A stretch of DNA of 64,000 nt from Stutzerimonas stutzeri (GCF_002909485.1 NZ_PPXG01000005.1:186001-250000), one strand, 5' to 3'; shown: positions 46,319 through 54,787, counted from the stretch's first letter. Notes: generated by a model not told the origin, from the sequence alone. Numbers and translations are program-made.

Positions 46319-47155
46319 ATGGCCGCAATCGGACGTTACAACAGCCTGCAAATCGTCAAGCACACCGGTTTCGGCCTCTATCTCGATGGCGGCCCGGACG
46401 GCGAAATCCTGCTGCCTAACCGTTACATCCCCAAGGACACGCCGACCGAGGTGGATGACTGGCTGAACGTCTTCATCTACCTCGACAGCGAGGACAAACT
46501 GATCGCTACCACGGAGAAACCCAAGGTGCAGGTCGGTGAGTTCGCCAGTCTGAAAGTAGCCGAGATAAACCGCGTCGGGCTGTTCCTCGACTGGGGACTG
46601 CCCAAGGACTTGCTGCTGCCGCATTCCGAAGAGAAGCGGCCGCTGCAGGTTGGCGATTACTGTGTGGTCTACGTTTACATCGACAAGCGCACCCGACGTA
46701 TCACCGCCACCGCGCGCCTGGACCGCTACCTTGACAAGACGCCGGCGAGCTACAAGGTGGGCGAGGCGGTGGACCTGTTGATCGTCGAGCCCACCGACCT
46801 CGGTTACAAGGCAATCATCAACGGACAGCATTGGGGGCTGATCCACAAGAACGAGGCGTTCAAGTTCTTGCGTGGCGGTATGAACGAGCGCGGCTTTATC
46901 AAGGAACTGCGTCCTGACGGCAAGATCAGCCTGAGCCTGCAGCCGGTGGGTAGCGAGGCGACCGATGCCTTGCAGGCGTTGATCCTGCAGCGGCTTGAGG
47001 AAAACCGGGGTTCACTGGATGTGAGCGACAAGAGCCCGGCGGAAGAAATCGCTCGCCGCTTTGGCGTCAGCAAGGGCAACTTCAAGAAGGCCATCGGTGG
47101 CCTGTACAAGCAAGGGCGTATCGTCATCCACCCGGATCGTATCGAACGCGCGTGA
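46319..47155 (+). CDS. cvfB: S1-domain RNA-binding protein CvfB
   Basis: This is a 278-residue cytoplasmic protein with tandem S1-like domains (about 5-70, 75-140 and 150-215: TGFGLYLDGGPDGEILLPNRY, NRVGLFLDWGLPKDLLLPHSEE, LGYKAIINGQHWGLIHKNEAF) and a C-terminal winged helix (PAEEIARRFGVSKGNFKKAIGGLYKQGRIVI in pieces). It matches CvfB/YitL, an RNA-binding virulence regulator in Staphylococcus. It starts 41 nt after gcd; cotranscription is possible. Its role in pseudomonads is not established. Confidence 0.9.
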   Translation: MAAIGRYNSLQIVKHTGFGLYLDGGPDGEILLPNRYIPKDTPTEVDDWLNVFIYLDSEDKLIATTEKPKVQVGEFASLKVAEINRVGLFLDWGLPKDLLLPHSEEKRPLQVGDYCVVYVYIDKRTRRITATARLDRYLDKTPASYKVGEAVDLLIVEPTDLGYKAIINGQHWGLIHKNEAFKFLRGGMNERGFIKELRPDGKISLSLQPVGSEATDALQALILQRLEENRGSLDVSDKSPAEEIARRFGVSKGNFKKAIGGLYKQGRIVIHPDRIERA

Positions 47156-47205
47156 CGGAATGCCGGGGCGGTCGCAATGACCGCCCAGCGGCAAGCTCAA
47201 CGCAG

Positions 47206-47787
47206 CTACAGATCCAGATCGATCTGCCTGCTGCCGATTCCCTTTCTCAGTGACTCCCCGCCACGAGCCGCATAGCTTAGCTGTCCACCGATCAGTCGAG
47301 CTGGGGCGGTAAAAGGGTGGGGCGCAGGCGGCTTCTCGTCCTGAATGTGTAGCACTTCGATACCGCGGGTTTTCAACACGTCCGACACCAGCGAGCGATG
47401 ACAGCGCCACCAGAGCACTTCCGCACACATCATCGCGGTGCGTTCATTGGCAGCCATTTGCAGCAGGCATTGCAGGCCCTGGCCAAATTCGGCGCTCTGC
47501 AGGTGGTCGGCGTAGCCCTGAAACGAGCTATTGCGCCACGCCAAGTTGGTTGAATCTTTCACGGGACGGCGCCGGCCGCCCAACTCCTCGATCCAACAAT
47601 AGTGCACTCCATGCGCCGCCAACGCTTCGCGTAGCGCATTTTCGCCGAACTGTGGAAGTCGCCTGGAGCCTGGGAAACGCCGGACATCGGCGATGGCTTC
47701 GATCTGGTGGTGGCGCAGCACATCGATGAACTGCTCCAGCGTGCGTGTGGAGTGGCCGATGGTCCACACCGTCATTGGATGAGTCAT
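47206..47787 (-). CDS. DUF488 family protein
   Basis: This is a 193-residue protein that starts MTHPMTVWTIGHSTRTLEQFIDVLRHHQIEAIADVRRFPGSRRLPQF in pieces, the standard DUF488 opening (GHS and DVR motifs). CAEVLWWRCHRSLVSDVL near residue 120 contains the family's CxE...CHR block. Function is unproven; the conserved Cys/His residues suggest metal or nucleotide binding. It starts three nt after the DUF2945 gene's stop, forming an operon. Confidence 0.88.
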   Translation of the reverse strand: MTHPMTVWTIGHSTRTLEQFIDVLRHHQIEAIADVRRFPGSRRLPQFGENALREALAAHGVHYCWIEELGGRRRPVKDSTNLAWRNSSFQGYADHLQSAEFGQGLQCLLQMAANERTAMMCAEVLWWRCHRSLVSDVLKTRGIEVLHIQDEKPPAPHPFTAPARLIGGQLSYAARGGESLRKGIGSRQIDLDL

Positions 47788-47790
47788 GAC

Positions 47791-48003
47791 TCAGTCCAGC
47801 TTTCGCAGTGCCGACTCTTTATGCATCGCCACATGGTCGGTCTTGTCGCTCTTGATCTCGTACTGCGGCGCATCTGGGCTGGCGCGTCGTGTGCGGCCCA
47901 TGAACTCGGTATCGGCTGTATGCACGCGAATGATGCGGCCATGGACCCGCCCTGCCTCGGAATTCCAGCTCACATGATCACCCACCTTGTAACGCTGGCT
48001 CAT
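47791..48003 (-). CDS. DUF2945 / HVA1 TUDOR-like small protein
   Basis: This is a 70-residue protein. MSQRYKVGDHVSWNSEAGRVHGRIIRVHTADTEFMGR in pieces and QYEIKSDKTDHVAMHKESALRKL are characteristic of the small hypervirulence-associated TUDOR-like domain. The ATG at 48003 has AAGGAGG eight bases upstream; the longer frame is rejected. Proteins of this family are small SH3-like folds of unknown function, often near DUF488. It is the first gene of the pair with the DUF488 gene. Confidence 0.88.
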   Translation of the reverse strand: MSQRYKVGDHVSWNSEAGRVHGRIIRVHTADTEFMGRTRRASPDAPQYEIKSDKTDHVAMHKESALRKLD

Positions 48004-48180
48004 GGGGGCCTCCTTAATTTGCCTGTTCAGTCCGCGTTGGACCACGGGCAGCTGGCGACGATCAACCGGAAGACCCGACACCCGCAGCGTGCAGACAGAG
48101 GGGGAATTTTGCCGCGAAGGCATATACCGTTCGTCGCCAAGTTAAATAGCGATTAATGCTTCGATAGCCCTCATCGATTC

Positions 48181-48205
48181 AAAAAAACGGCGCTTTTACA
48201 GCGCC
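48181..48205 (-). terminator. Orphan leftward Rho-independent terminator
   Basis: GGCGCT and AGCGCC form a 6-bp stem with a 5-nt loop, followed on the minus strand by seven T residues. It lies 185 nt beyond the start of the DUF2945 gene, and no confident minus-strand gene lies upstream of it, so it implies an unannotated short transcript. Confidence 0.65.
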
Positions 48206-48535
48206 AAATTACCAACTAAAGCGGTTCGGCGTAGTATCACTTAGACATCTTGAGCCAAAGGAGTAGTGGCAACTTAATGTTAATTGCAAGTTTGTGGCGT
48301 TTTATTGGCGATCTAATAACGGCTAAAAATTTCCATTCTTTTTCGAAACCTATTATAAAGCCGGCACGCAAGACGATTACCGGTTTGTTCAGGGGGTGGA
48401 CGACGGAGGTTTCTTGTTGAACGGTTCGTACGTTGTGATACCGCGGCTTAGTTACAAGCATCGCCCACGACTTATCGACCTCCCGTCACTTTTTAAAGGC
48501 TCTGCCTTTGAAGTAGTAAGTTCCGGAGAGACTCA
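48206..48535. other. AT-rich leader of the GH5 gene, possible antisense RNA
   Basis: This stretch is clearly more AT-rich than its surroundings (for example AATAACGGCTAAAAATTTCC). It probably holds the promoter of the GH5 gene. On the minus strand a 74-codon frame (48237-48461) ends about 30 nt before the orphan terminator, but it has unusual composition and no convincing ribosome site. A small RNA is an equal alternative. GGAG at 48525-48528 is the GH5 ribosome site. I could not assign a promoter or riboswitch by eye. Confidence 0.4.
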
Positions 48536-50608
48536 ATGTCCACCAACCTGTTTTTCGGTGCTCGTAAGGCACTCGTAGCGTCCATCACCATGGCTGCCCT
48601 CATGGGCGGTTTTACCGTTGCAACCACTCCTTATGCTGCTGCATCCGCTACGGTTGCTACTGCATCGGCTTCTGCCAAGGTCAACGCTTTCACCAACGCC
48701 GATTGGCTCAATGGTGTATGGCGTACTGGCGCGGGATTCTCGATCCCTGCTACTGCGGCGAACCAGGCTGCGTTCAAGGCTGGCGTTTCGGTTAGGCTGG
48801 CTGACGGCCAGGTGCGCAAGATCAGCCGGGCGCAAATCGTCGGCAGCAACATGAGCATCTTTCTGGAAGGTGCGAAGCTGGATGGCAACAAGGTCGGCGC
48901 GCCGCAGGTGGTCACAATCGGTAGCACGACCACTGCTCCGGTAACTTCCACACCATCGACTACTGCCCCGGTGGCGATTGCTGCGCACTCCACCAGCATT
49001 AATGCCTTCAGCAATACCGATTGGCTCAATGGCGTATGGCGCAAGTCGCCGGGCTTTTCCATTCCGGCCAACGATGCCAATAAAGCTGCTTTCAAAGTTG
49101 GCGCTTCGGTAAAACTGGCAGATGGCCAGGTTCGCAAAGTTACTCAGGTTCAAGTGGTCGGCGCCAATATGAGCGTCTATCTTGATGGCGCGGCGGTAAA
49201 CGGAAGCGTGGTAGGTGCACCTAATAAGTTGTCGACCGCTGGCACCACGACCGCCACTCCGGCTCCTACTACGCCGACAACTTCGGTCATTGCTACTAGC
49301 AATCTGAACAACTTCACCAACACCGATTGGCTCAATGGTGTCTTCCGCGCATCTGCGGGCTTCTCCATCCAGGCAAGCAGTGCAAACGTCGCGGCGTTCA
49401 AGGCTGGCGCTTTGGTGAGGCTGGCTGACGGCCAGACGCGCAAGGTGCTGCGCCAGCAGGTTGTTGGCAGCAACATGAGCGTTTTCCTTGAGGGTGCAGC
49501 AATCAACGGCACATCCCTCGGTTATCCGAAAACCGTATCGGTAGTCAGCACGTCGGCTGGTACTCCTTCGTCCCCCGCGCTCACCACGCCGCCAGCAGCG
49601 GTGGCGCCGGCGCCGACTCCTTCGGCACCAGATACCACCAATGGCAAACCGCTGCTGGTTGGCGTCAACCTGTCCGGTGCAGGCTTTGGTCCCTCGGTAG
49701 TCCCGGGCACCCACGGCACCAACTACACCTACCCGGCCGAGTCTTACTACAAGAAGTATGCTGATCTTGGCATGCCGCTGGTTCGCCTGCCGTTTCTCTG
49801 GGAGCGTATCCAGCCCAAGCTGGGCACTCCGCTGAACACTGTGGAGCTGGCGCGTCTGAAGCAGTCGCTGGATTTTGCCCAGAAGCACAATGTCAAAGTG
49901 ATTCTCGACCTGCATAACTACTACCGCTACTTCGGTAAGTTGATCGGCTCCAATGATGTACCGATCAGTTCCTTCGCCGCAGTTTGGAAGCAGATTGCGC
50001 AGGAAGTGGTCAATCATCCCGCCGTGGAAGGTTACGGTCTGATGAACGAGCCGCACTCCACCAATGGTCTCTGGCCGCAGGCTGCCCTGGCTGCTGCTCA
50101 GGCGATCCGTACCGTCGACTCCAAGCGCTGGATCTACGTAGCAGGTGATCGTTGGTCGAGTGCCTTCCACTGGCCTCACTACAACACTCAGCTGATCACC
50201 AACCCGTGGATGCGCGACCCGAAGAACAACCTGGTATATGAAGCACACATGTACGTGGACAAGGACTTCTCGGGTAACTATTTCGACAAGAACGAGAAGT
50301 TCGACCCGATGATTGGCGTAAACCGTGTAAAGCCCTTCGTTGATTGGCTGAAGCAGAACAAGCTGCGCGGTTACATCGGTGAGCACGGCGTACCGGACTT
50401 CTCGCCCTCGGCCATCGTCGCAACTGACAACCTGATGACATACCTGCGTCAGAACTGCATCCCCAGCACCTACTGGGCTGCTGGTCCCTGGTGGGGTGAG
50501 TACGCACTGTCCCTGGACGTTGTGAGTGGCAAGCACCGCCCGCAGCTTCCGGTCCTGCAGAAGCACGCCAAGACTGCACACAACTGCACCAGTATCGGTC
50601 CGCTGTAA
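48536..50608 (+). CDS. Secreted GH5-type glycoside hydrolase with three N-terminal modules
   Basis: This is a 690-residue protein. A signal peptide (about 1-36) is followed by three homologous 79-80-residue modules (49-127, 155-233, 257-336), each ending in a Thr/Pro/Ala-rich linker. A (beta/alpha)8 cellulase-like domain follows (about 371-680). The acid/base is Glu505 in YGLMNEPHS and the nucleophile is Glu616 in GYIGEHGVP; VRLPFLWERIQP and VILDLHNYYRYFG are further GH5 blocks. It should cleave a beta-glucan or an exopolysaccharide outside the cell. The modules may bind carbohydrate or the cell surface (inference). It starts with GGAG eight bases upstream and ends before a strong terminator. 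There is no cellulose operon nearby, so the substrate is open. Confidence 0.88.
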   Translation: MSTNLFFGARKALVASITMAALMGGFTVATTPYAAASATVATASASAKVNAFTNADWLNGVWRTGAGFSIPATAANQAAFKAGVSVRLADGQVRKISRAQIVGSNMSIFLEGAKLDGNKVGAPQVVTIGSTTTAPVTSTPSTTAPVAIAAHSTSINAFSNTDWLNGVWRKSPGFSIPANDANKAAFKVGASVKLADGQVRKVTQVQVVGANMSVYLDGAAVNGSVVGAPNKLSTAGTTTATPAPTTPTTSVIATSNLNNFTNTDWLNGVFRASAGFSIQASSANVAAFKAGALVRLADGQTRKVLRQQVVGSNMSVFLEGAAINGTSLGYPKTVSVVSTSAGTPSSPALTTPPAAVAPAPTPSAPDTTNGKPLLVGVNLSGAGFGPSVVPGTHGTNYTYPAESYYKKYADLGMPLVRLPFLWERIQPKLGTPLNTVELARLKQSLDFAQKHNVKVILDLHNYYRYFGKLIGSNDVPISSFAAVWKQIAQEVVNHPAVEGYGLMNEPHSTNGLWPQAALAAAQAIRTVDSKRWIYVAGDRWSSAFHWPHYNTQLITNPWMRDPKNNLVYEAHMYVDKDFSGNYFDKNEKFDPMIGVNRVKPFVDWLKQNKLRGYIGEHGVPDFSPSAIVATDNLMTYLRQNCIPSTYWAAGPWWGEYALSLDVVSGKHRPQLPVLQKHAKTAHNCTSIGPL
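48680..49543 (+). repeat. Three tandem 80-residue coding repeats
   Basis: Each unit follows the pattern NxFxNxDWLNGVxR...GFSI...AAFKxG...VxLADGQxRKV...VVGxNMSxxLxGAxxNG, separated by about 25 residues of linker rich in Thr, Pro and Ala. The DNA copies have clearly diverged (silent and coding changes), so this is an old duplication rather than a recent slippage product. Confidence 0.9.
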
Positions 50609-50631
50609 CGGTCAGATACCCTCGCAATTCA

Positions 50632-50656
50632 AAACGGGCCTTCGGGCCCGTTTTTC
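50632..50656 (+). terminator. Terminator of the GH5 gene
   Basis: ACGGGCC and GGCCCGT form a stem with a TTCG tetraloop, followed by TTTT. It lies about 25 nt after the stop codon. Confidence 0.92.
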
Positions 50657-51060
50657 GTTTCAGCCGCTGGTAACGGCCCTGCAGCTCGTCGGCCCGACCT
50701 GCCTGCGTTGTTTATCTCACAGCTGACCAGTCAGTCAGCTTAGTGGTGATATCTGCCGTTTCGCTTGCTATCTCCGCTCTGACCTTCAACCCGCTTGGCA
50801 TGCCGCCCGCACGAGTGCCGTAGGCATATAGCCAGTAGCTCGTTATTTCGCTTCGCCCGGGTTGCTAAATAATCAACCCCGCGCAAACCCGGCGATAGCG
50901 CCTTGAACCGCTTGGCTAAAACCACGGAACTCGAAATTTTGGGTCCGGTCACCATTTATGTGCGCACTGAAATTGCACGGCCGCGGCAACCCCGCATTGC
51001 TGTGCTTCAACGGACCGTGGTCATCCGGCCAAATCCTATGAACCTATAAAGGTGGACAAA
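50657..51060. other. Gene-free region upstream of the stress-protein trio
   Basis: No convincing gene was found in this 404-nt stretch. Near its right end GAACTC (50927-50932) and TC at 50949-50950 are 16 nt apart, which is loosely similar to extracytoplasmic (AlgU/RpoE-type) promoters. AAGGTGG just before 51061 is the ribosome site of the next gene. The left part carries only short inverted segments (CTGACCAGTCAGTCAG) of unclear meaning. Confidence 0.35.
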
Positions 51061-51819
51061 ATGACGACACCCGATGAAGAGATCACAGGTTACGGCGGCC
51101 AAGCCAAAACCGATTCCCCGCTGACGGGCGCGCCGTCCGGACAGACCAGTCCCCAAGCGAGCGCTGCTGGTTCTGATCGGATGAGCGGCTCCGGTGCTGC
51201 TCCGAGCGCGGAGGACTTGAAGGCGAAAGCCCGTGAGGCTGGCGAACAAGTCAAGACCCAGGGGAAAGCCCAGCTCGATAGTTACCGCGGCACTGCTGCC
51301 GACGAGCTTGAGAAGGTCGCGCAGAGCGTGAAGGCTGCAGCCGGTGAGCTGGAGAATCAGGACAGCACCGGGCTCTCGCATTACGTTTCAGATATGGCGC
51401 AAAGCATGGTCGACCTGGCCGACAACCTGCGCGGCAAAAGTGTCGATGAGCTCGTCGGTGACGTAAACCGACTGGCGCGGAACAATCCCGGGTTGTTCAT
51501 CGCGGGTAGCATCGCGTTGGGCTTCGGGTTGACCCGTTTCGCCCGCGCATCGAGCCATCGTGCCAGCTCTGCGGCCCGAGAACCTACTACCGACTACGGA
51601 CACTCCGATGCCAGCCGTCCGCATCCCACCTCACCGTTGGGTGTCCCTGCTGACGTGACCGCTGAAACCTTGCCGAGCCAGTCCGAACTGGACTCGCGTA
51701 TCGCAATCGGTACGCCAAGCACGCCTGTTGGCGGCAACCCAGGCATGTCACCGACTACCGGCACCACGACCGGCGTCGGCAGCAACGGCAAAGGTACAAA
51801 CGGAGGGCTTAATCAATGA
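51061..51819 (+). CDS. Membrane-anchored low-complexity stress protein (YqjD-like)
   Basis: This is a 252-residue protein. A disordered N-terminus rich in Gly/Ser/Ala is followed by a long amphipathic helix (AEDLKAKAREAGEQVKTQGKAQLDSYRGTAADELEKVAQSVKAAAGELE in pieces), one transmembrane segment (NPGLFIAGSIALGFGLTRFA, about 140-160) and a disordered Pro/Gly/Thr-rich tail. The helix-plus-C-terminal anchor resembles YqjD/ElaB-type ribosome-associated membrane proteins and nutrient-deprivation-induced proteins. It overlaps the next gene by four bases. The start at 51061 was chosen over the GTG at 51052. Confidence 0.8.
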   Translation: MTTPDEEITGYGGQAKTDSPLTGAPSGQTSPQASAAGSDRMSGSGAAPSAEDLKAKAREAGEQVKTQGKAQLDSYRGTAADELEKVAQSVKAAAGELENQDSTGLSHYVSDMAQSMVDLADNLRGKSVDELVGDVNRLARNNPGLFIAGSIALGFGLTRFARASSHRASSAAREPTTDYGHSDASRPHPTSPLGVPADVTAETLPSQSELDSRIAIGTPSTPVGGNPGMSPTTGTTTGVGSNGKGTNGGLNQ

Positions 51820-52241
51820 ACGAGCAACGTAATCTCAACACGCCTTATGAGCCGGGCAACGCCGAGCATGACAATTCGATCGGGGGCTTGTTGCGGCAGC
51901 TGACCCGCGAAGTGCCATCGCTTTTTACCAAAGAGCTGGCACTGGCCAAGGCTGAGCTGAGCGAGTCGCTACAAGCCACCAAGGCTGGCGCCGCTAGTGT
52001 CGCGACCGGTGGTGCGGTTTTGCTGGCGGGCTTCATCATCCTGTTGATGTCGGCCGTCTACTTTCTCAGCACCATGATGGAGCCCTGGTTGGCGGCCTTG
52101 ATTGTCGGGGTTGTTGTCGTCGTCATTGGCATGGTCATGGTTTCGGCTGGCAAGAAGAAGTTCGAAGCCTCTTCACTCAAACCCGACCGCACCATTCATT
52201 CGCTGCAGAAGGATAAAGAAGCAGTCAGGGGGCACGCATGA
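51816..52241 (+). CDS. Phage holin superfamily-like membrane protein (DUF1469)
   Basis: This is a 141-residue protein. SIGGLLRQLTREVPSLFTKELALAKAEL is the family's amphipathic N-terminal helix, and two transmembrane helices follow (about 66-88 and 92-112). Despite the family name this is a chromosomal YqjE-like protein, not a phage holin. It lies between two other membrane-anchored proteins with four-base overlaps at both ends, so all three are made together. It probably forms a complex with its neighbours at the inner membrane (inference). Confidence 0.88.
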   Translation: MNEQRNLNTPYEPGNAEHDNSIGGLLRQLTREVPSLFTKELALAKAELSESLQATKAGAASVATGGAVLLAGFIILLMSAVYFLSTMMEPWLAALIVGVVVVVIGMVMVSAGKKKFEASSLKPDRTIHSLQKDKEAVRGHA

Positions 52242-52996
52242 GCACACATAACCAAGTAGATGTAGAAGCGCAAAAGGACCCAAGCACGCTGGAGCGCGAG
52301 ATCGACCAGCAGCGTGCAGAAATCGGCAACATCGTCCATGCGCTGGAGAGCAAGCTTTCTCCCGGCCAGATGATCGATACCGCACTGGGCTATGCCAAAG
52401 GGGGCGGTGGGGAATTCCTGCATAACCTTACCGATACGGTTAAAGCCAATCCGGTGCCGACCCTGCTAACTTCCATCGGGTTGGTCTGGCTAATGGCAGG
52501 GCAGAATCGCCGTCCGGACTACAGCGCAAGCACGTCCACGGGACCTTCCATGACGGATAAGCTCGCCGCCAAGGCCACTGGCATCAAGCAGCAGGGCACC
52601 GGCATTAAGGACAAGGCAGCTCAGATGAGCCATGACGCGTCCAGTTCACTTGATAACGCGCGCCATCGGGTCAGTGACTCCAGCCGTCACGCGGCGGAGA
52701 GCCTGCGGCACACCGCAGATCGCGCGCGGGGCGGCTTTACACAGTTGCTGAACGAACAGCCACTCGCGCTTGGCGCCATGGGCGTCGCGCTGGGCGCTTT
52801 GCTGGCTGCATCCGTACCGCCAACCCGTCGTGAGGACGAGTTGATGGGGCAGCAGAGCGACGAGCTGACCGGCAAAATCAAGGATAAAGCTCGCGAAGGC
52901 TACGAAATGGCCAGCGCTGAAGGCGAACAACTGGCGAGTCAGGTCAAGCACGATATCGAGCGCGACCACGGCCAACCGGCTTCACGACCTCACTGA
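52238..52996 (+). CDS. DUF3618 domain protein
   Basis: This is a 252-residue protein. The N-terminal DUF3618 block (STLEREIDQQRAEIGNIVHALESKLSPGQMIDTALGYAKGG in pieces) precedes a hydrophobic segment (VPTLLTSIGLVWLMAG). A long Ala/Ser/His-rich helical stretch and a second hydrophobic segment near residue 175-195 (PLALGAMGVALGALLAASV) follow, then an acidic helical tail (KIKDKAREGYEMASAEGEQLAS in pieces). These features recall LEA-like or CsbD-like stress proteins. It is the last of the trio; a separate tRNA gene follows. Confidence 0.85.
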   Translation: MSTHNQVDVEAQKDPSTLEREIDQQRAEIGNIVHALESKLSPGQMIDTALGYAKGGGGEFLHNLTDTVKANPVPTLLTSIGLVWLMAGQNRRPDYSASTSTGPSMTDKLAAKATGIKQQGTGIKDKAAQMSHDASSSLDNARHRVSDSSRHAAESLRHTADRARGGFTQLLNEQPLALGAMGVALGALLAASVPPTRREDELMGQQSDELTGKIKDKAREGYEMASAEGEQLASQVKHDIERDHGQPASRPH

Positions 52997-53092
52997 CTAG
53001 CCGTGCTTTGAGTACTGGATGCGGAGTTTTTCATCGGGGACCTGCACGGGGTTGAGTCCGGTCGCAGAACCTCCGATAATCCGCCGCCTGGC

Positions 53093-53168
53093 GCCGGTGT
53101 AGCTCAGTAGGTAGAGCAGCGCATTCGTAATGCGAAGGTCGCAGGTTCGACTCCTGTCTCCGGCACCA
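53093..53168 (+). tRNA. tRNA-Thr (CGT)
   Basis: A full cloverleaf of 76 nt with encoded CCA can be drawn: acceptor GCCGGTG/CTCCGGC with one U-U mismatch, D-arm GCTC/GAGC, anticodon loop TTCGTAA giving CGT, T-arm with TTCGACT. The same anticodon-arm pattern occurs in E. coli tRNA-Thr(CGU). It is followed by a terminator. Confidence 0.95.
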
Positions 53169-53175
53169 AAGGAAT

Positions 53176-53206
53176 AAAAAAGGCCCGCAGCGATGCGGGC
53201 CTTTTG
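53176..53206. terminator. Bidirectional terminator after tRNA-Thr
   Basis: AGGCCCGCA and TGCGGGCCT form a 9-bp stem, with an A-run on the left and TTTT on the right. It ends the tRNA transcript and, from the other side, that of the MFS gene. Confidence 0.88.
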
Positions 53207-53249
53207 CTTTGGGGCGCTAGTAGCTCCTACAGGATTGCGGCTAAGGCAA

Positions 53250-54725
53250 TTATTTCCTGCGTGTGCTCAGCGCGACGCCGGCGGATGCGACGGCGAGCAA
53301 GGCGACTACTACGATCATCACTGTCACGAACGCGCCCTCGAACGCCCCTTTTGCCAAGGTGATCAGAGGAATGGCAATGGTGTCGGGTAGTGTCTCTGCA
53401 ACGATCAAGGCGCCGTCGAGGCTGTCCCGGGCCAGCGCCGGTGCCTGCATGCCGGCGGGCGTGATGAAAGCCGCGGTGTAAACCGCGGACATCACGCTGC
53501 CCAGAATGGCGATTCCCAGTGCGCCACCCAGTTCATAGGACACTTCTTCGATGGATGCGGCCATGCCAGCGCGATCGGGTGGTGCGTGCAGCAGCATGGC
53601 GCTGGACGCGGCGGTCATTGCTGCGCCGACGCCGAATCCAAGGAGGCTGAACGACAATATCTGCACCCATTGCTCAGCTCCATAACCCAGTAGATAAAGC
53701 AGGGCGCCGGCGGCGGACAGCGCCAGGGACGTGCTCAGGATGCGCTCCGCACCGATACGCGGCAACGCCAGGCCCGCTAAGGGTCCTGCGATAAAGGCAC
53801 CGAGCGGGATAGGTAGAATGGTCAGGCCGGCCTGCAGGGGCGACAGGCCCACCACCAGTTGCAGCCGCTGGCTGACGACCAGCTCCATGCCCATCAGGGC
53901 TGCCGAAGCAACCGAAGCGGTGACTACGCCAGCCGAGAAGCTGCGGTCGCGGAAAAGCGTGAAATCGATCATCGGTACGGCGGTCTGCCGTTGGCGGCGC
54001 AGGAAGGCCAGCGCGCAAATGATGGCGGTGATTGCCGCTATGCAGGCTTGCAGTGCGGAAGGGTCCGCCTTGCCGGCTTCCTTGATGGCCAGCGTCAGCC
54101 CGACCAGTGCGCCCATCACCCATAGCGACGCGAGCAGATCGAACGGTCGCTTGGGGTTGCCGGGGCGAGCCGGCACCCAGATCACGGCAAGTACCAGCGC
54201 CAGCATAACGATGGGTACGTTGATGATGAACACCGAGCCCCACCAGAAGTGTTCTAGCAGCACACCGCCAACCACCGGGCCGAAAGCTGCGCCACCCGAT
54301 GCAATGGCCGCCCAGATGCCGAATGCCAGAGCGCGCTCACGGGTGTCTTCGAAAACGTGGCGAATGATCGCCAGTGTCGCAGGCATCATCATCGCCGCAC
54401 CTACGGCGAGCGCTACACGGGCTCCTATCAGCACCTGGGGCGACGGGGAAAAGGCCGCGCCAAGCGAGGCGCAGCCAAATACCACCAGGCCGGCGACGAA
54501 CATGCGTTTGTGACCGAAGCGGTCACCCAACGCACCCATCCCGGGTAGCAGGCCGGCGACTGTGAGGGCATAGGCGTTCACAATCCAAAGTTTTTCGTTG
54601 GCCGATGCTTGCAGCTCGTAGGTCAGGCTGGGCAGGGCCAGGTAGATTACCGTCATGTCGATGACGATCAGCAGCAGGGCACTGGACAAGATACTCAGCA
54701 CCAGCCAGCGCAGAGGGGAATTCAC
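53250..54725 (-). CDS. DHA2 family MFS drug transporter
   Basis: This is a 491-residue transporter with about 14 transmembrane helices, the DHA2 type (SmvA/QacA-like). Motif A is seen in GALGDRFGHKRMFVAG, the N-terminal block in LLIVIDMTVIYLALPSLTYEL, and motif C in the GPVVGGVLLEHFWWGSVFIINVPI segment, read in pieces. The GTG at 54725 has GAGGA seven bases upstream; the longer frame would run through the TetR gene. Likely substrates are quaternary ammonium compounds, dyes or similar cations. It is divergent from and probably controlled by the TetR-family regulator. Confidence 0.9.
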   Translation of the reverse strand: MNSPLRWLVLSILSSALLLIVIDMTVIYLALPSLTYELQASANEKLWIVNAYALTVAGLLPGMGALGDRFGHKRMFVAGLVVFGCASLGAAFSPSPQVLIGARVALAVGAAMMMPATLAIIRHVFEDTRERALAFGIWAAIASGGAAFGPVVGGVLLEHFWWGSVFIINVPIVMLALVLAVIWVPARPGNPKRPFDLLASLWVMGALVGLTLAIKEAGKADPSALQACIAAITAIICALAFLRRQRQTAVPMIDFTLFRDRSFSAGVVTASVASAALMGMELVVSQRLQLVVGLSPLQAGLTILPIPLGAFIAGPLAGLALPRIGAERILSTSLALSAAGALLYLLGYGAEQWVQILSFSLLGFGVGAAMTAASSAMLLHAPPDRAGMAASIEEVSYELGGALGIAILGSVMSAVYTAAFITPAGMQAPALARDSLDGALIVAETLPDTIAIPLITLAKGAFEGAFVTVMIVVVALLAVASAGVALSTRRK

Positions 54726-54787
54726 GGGGCAATCCTCGGTACGGTGCAGCAGCTCGATTGGCGGTAGTAAAACGCTACGGCATAATA

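Noticed and set aside
48237..48461. 74-codon minus-strand frame upstream of the GH5 gene
   Set aside because: No clear ribosome site and unusual composition, so it is not called as a gene; it is kept only as one explanation of the orphan terminator.
48533..50581. 682-codon open frame antisense to the GH5 gene
   Set aside because: The sense strand has a signal peptide, repeats and catalytic residues; the antisense translation is Arg/Ser/Val-rich without any motif.
51816..52241. Phage remnant indicated by the holin-like gene
   Set aside because: The gene is in a coupled operon of chromosomal stress proteins, and no other phage gene is present.
53093..53250. tRNA-Thr as an integration site for a mobile element
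   Set aside because: No duplicated tRNA 3' end, integrase or phage-like gene was found on either side.
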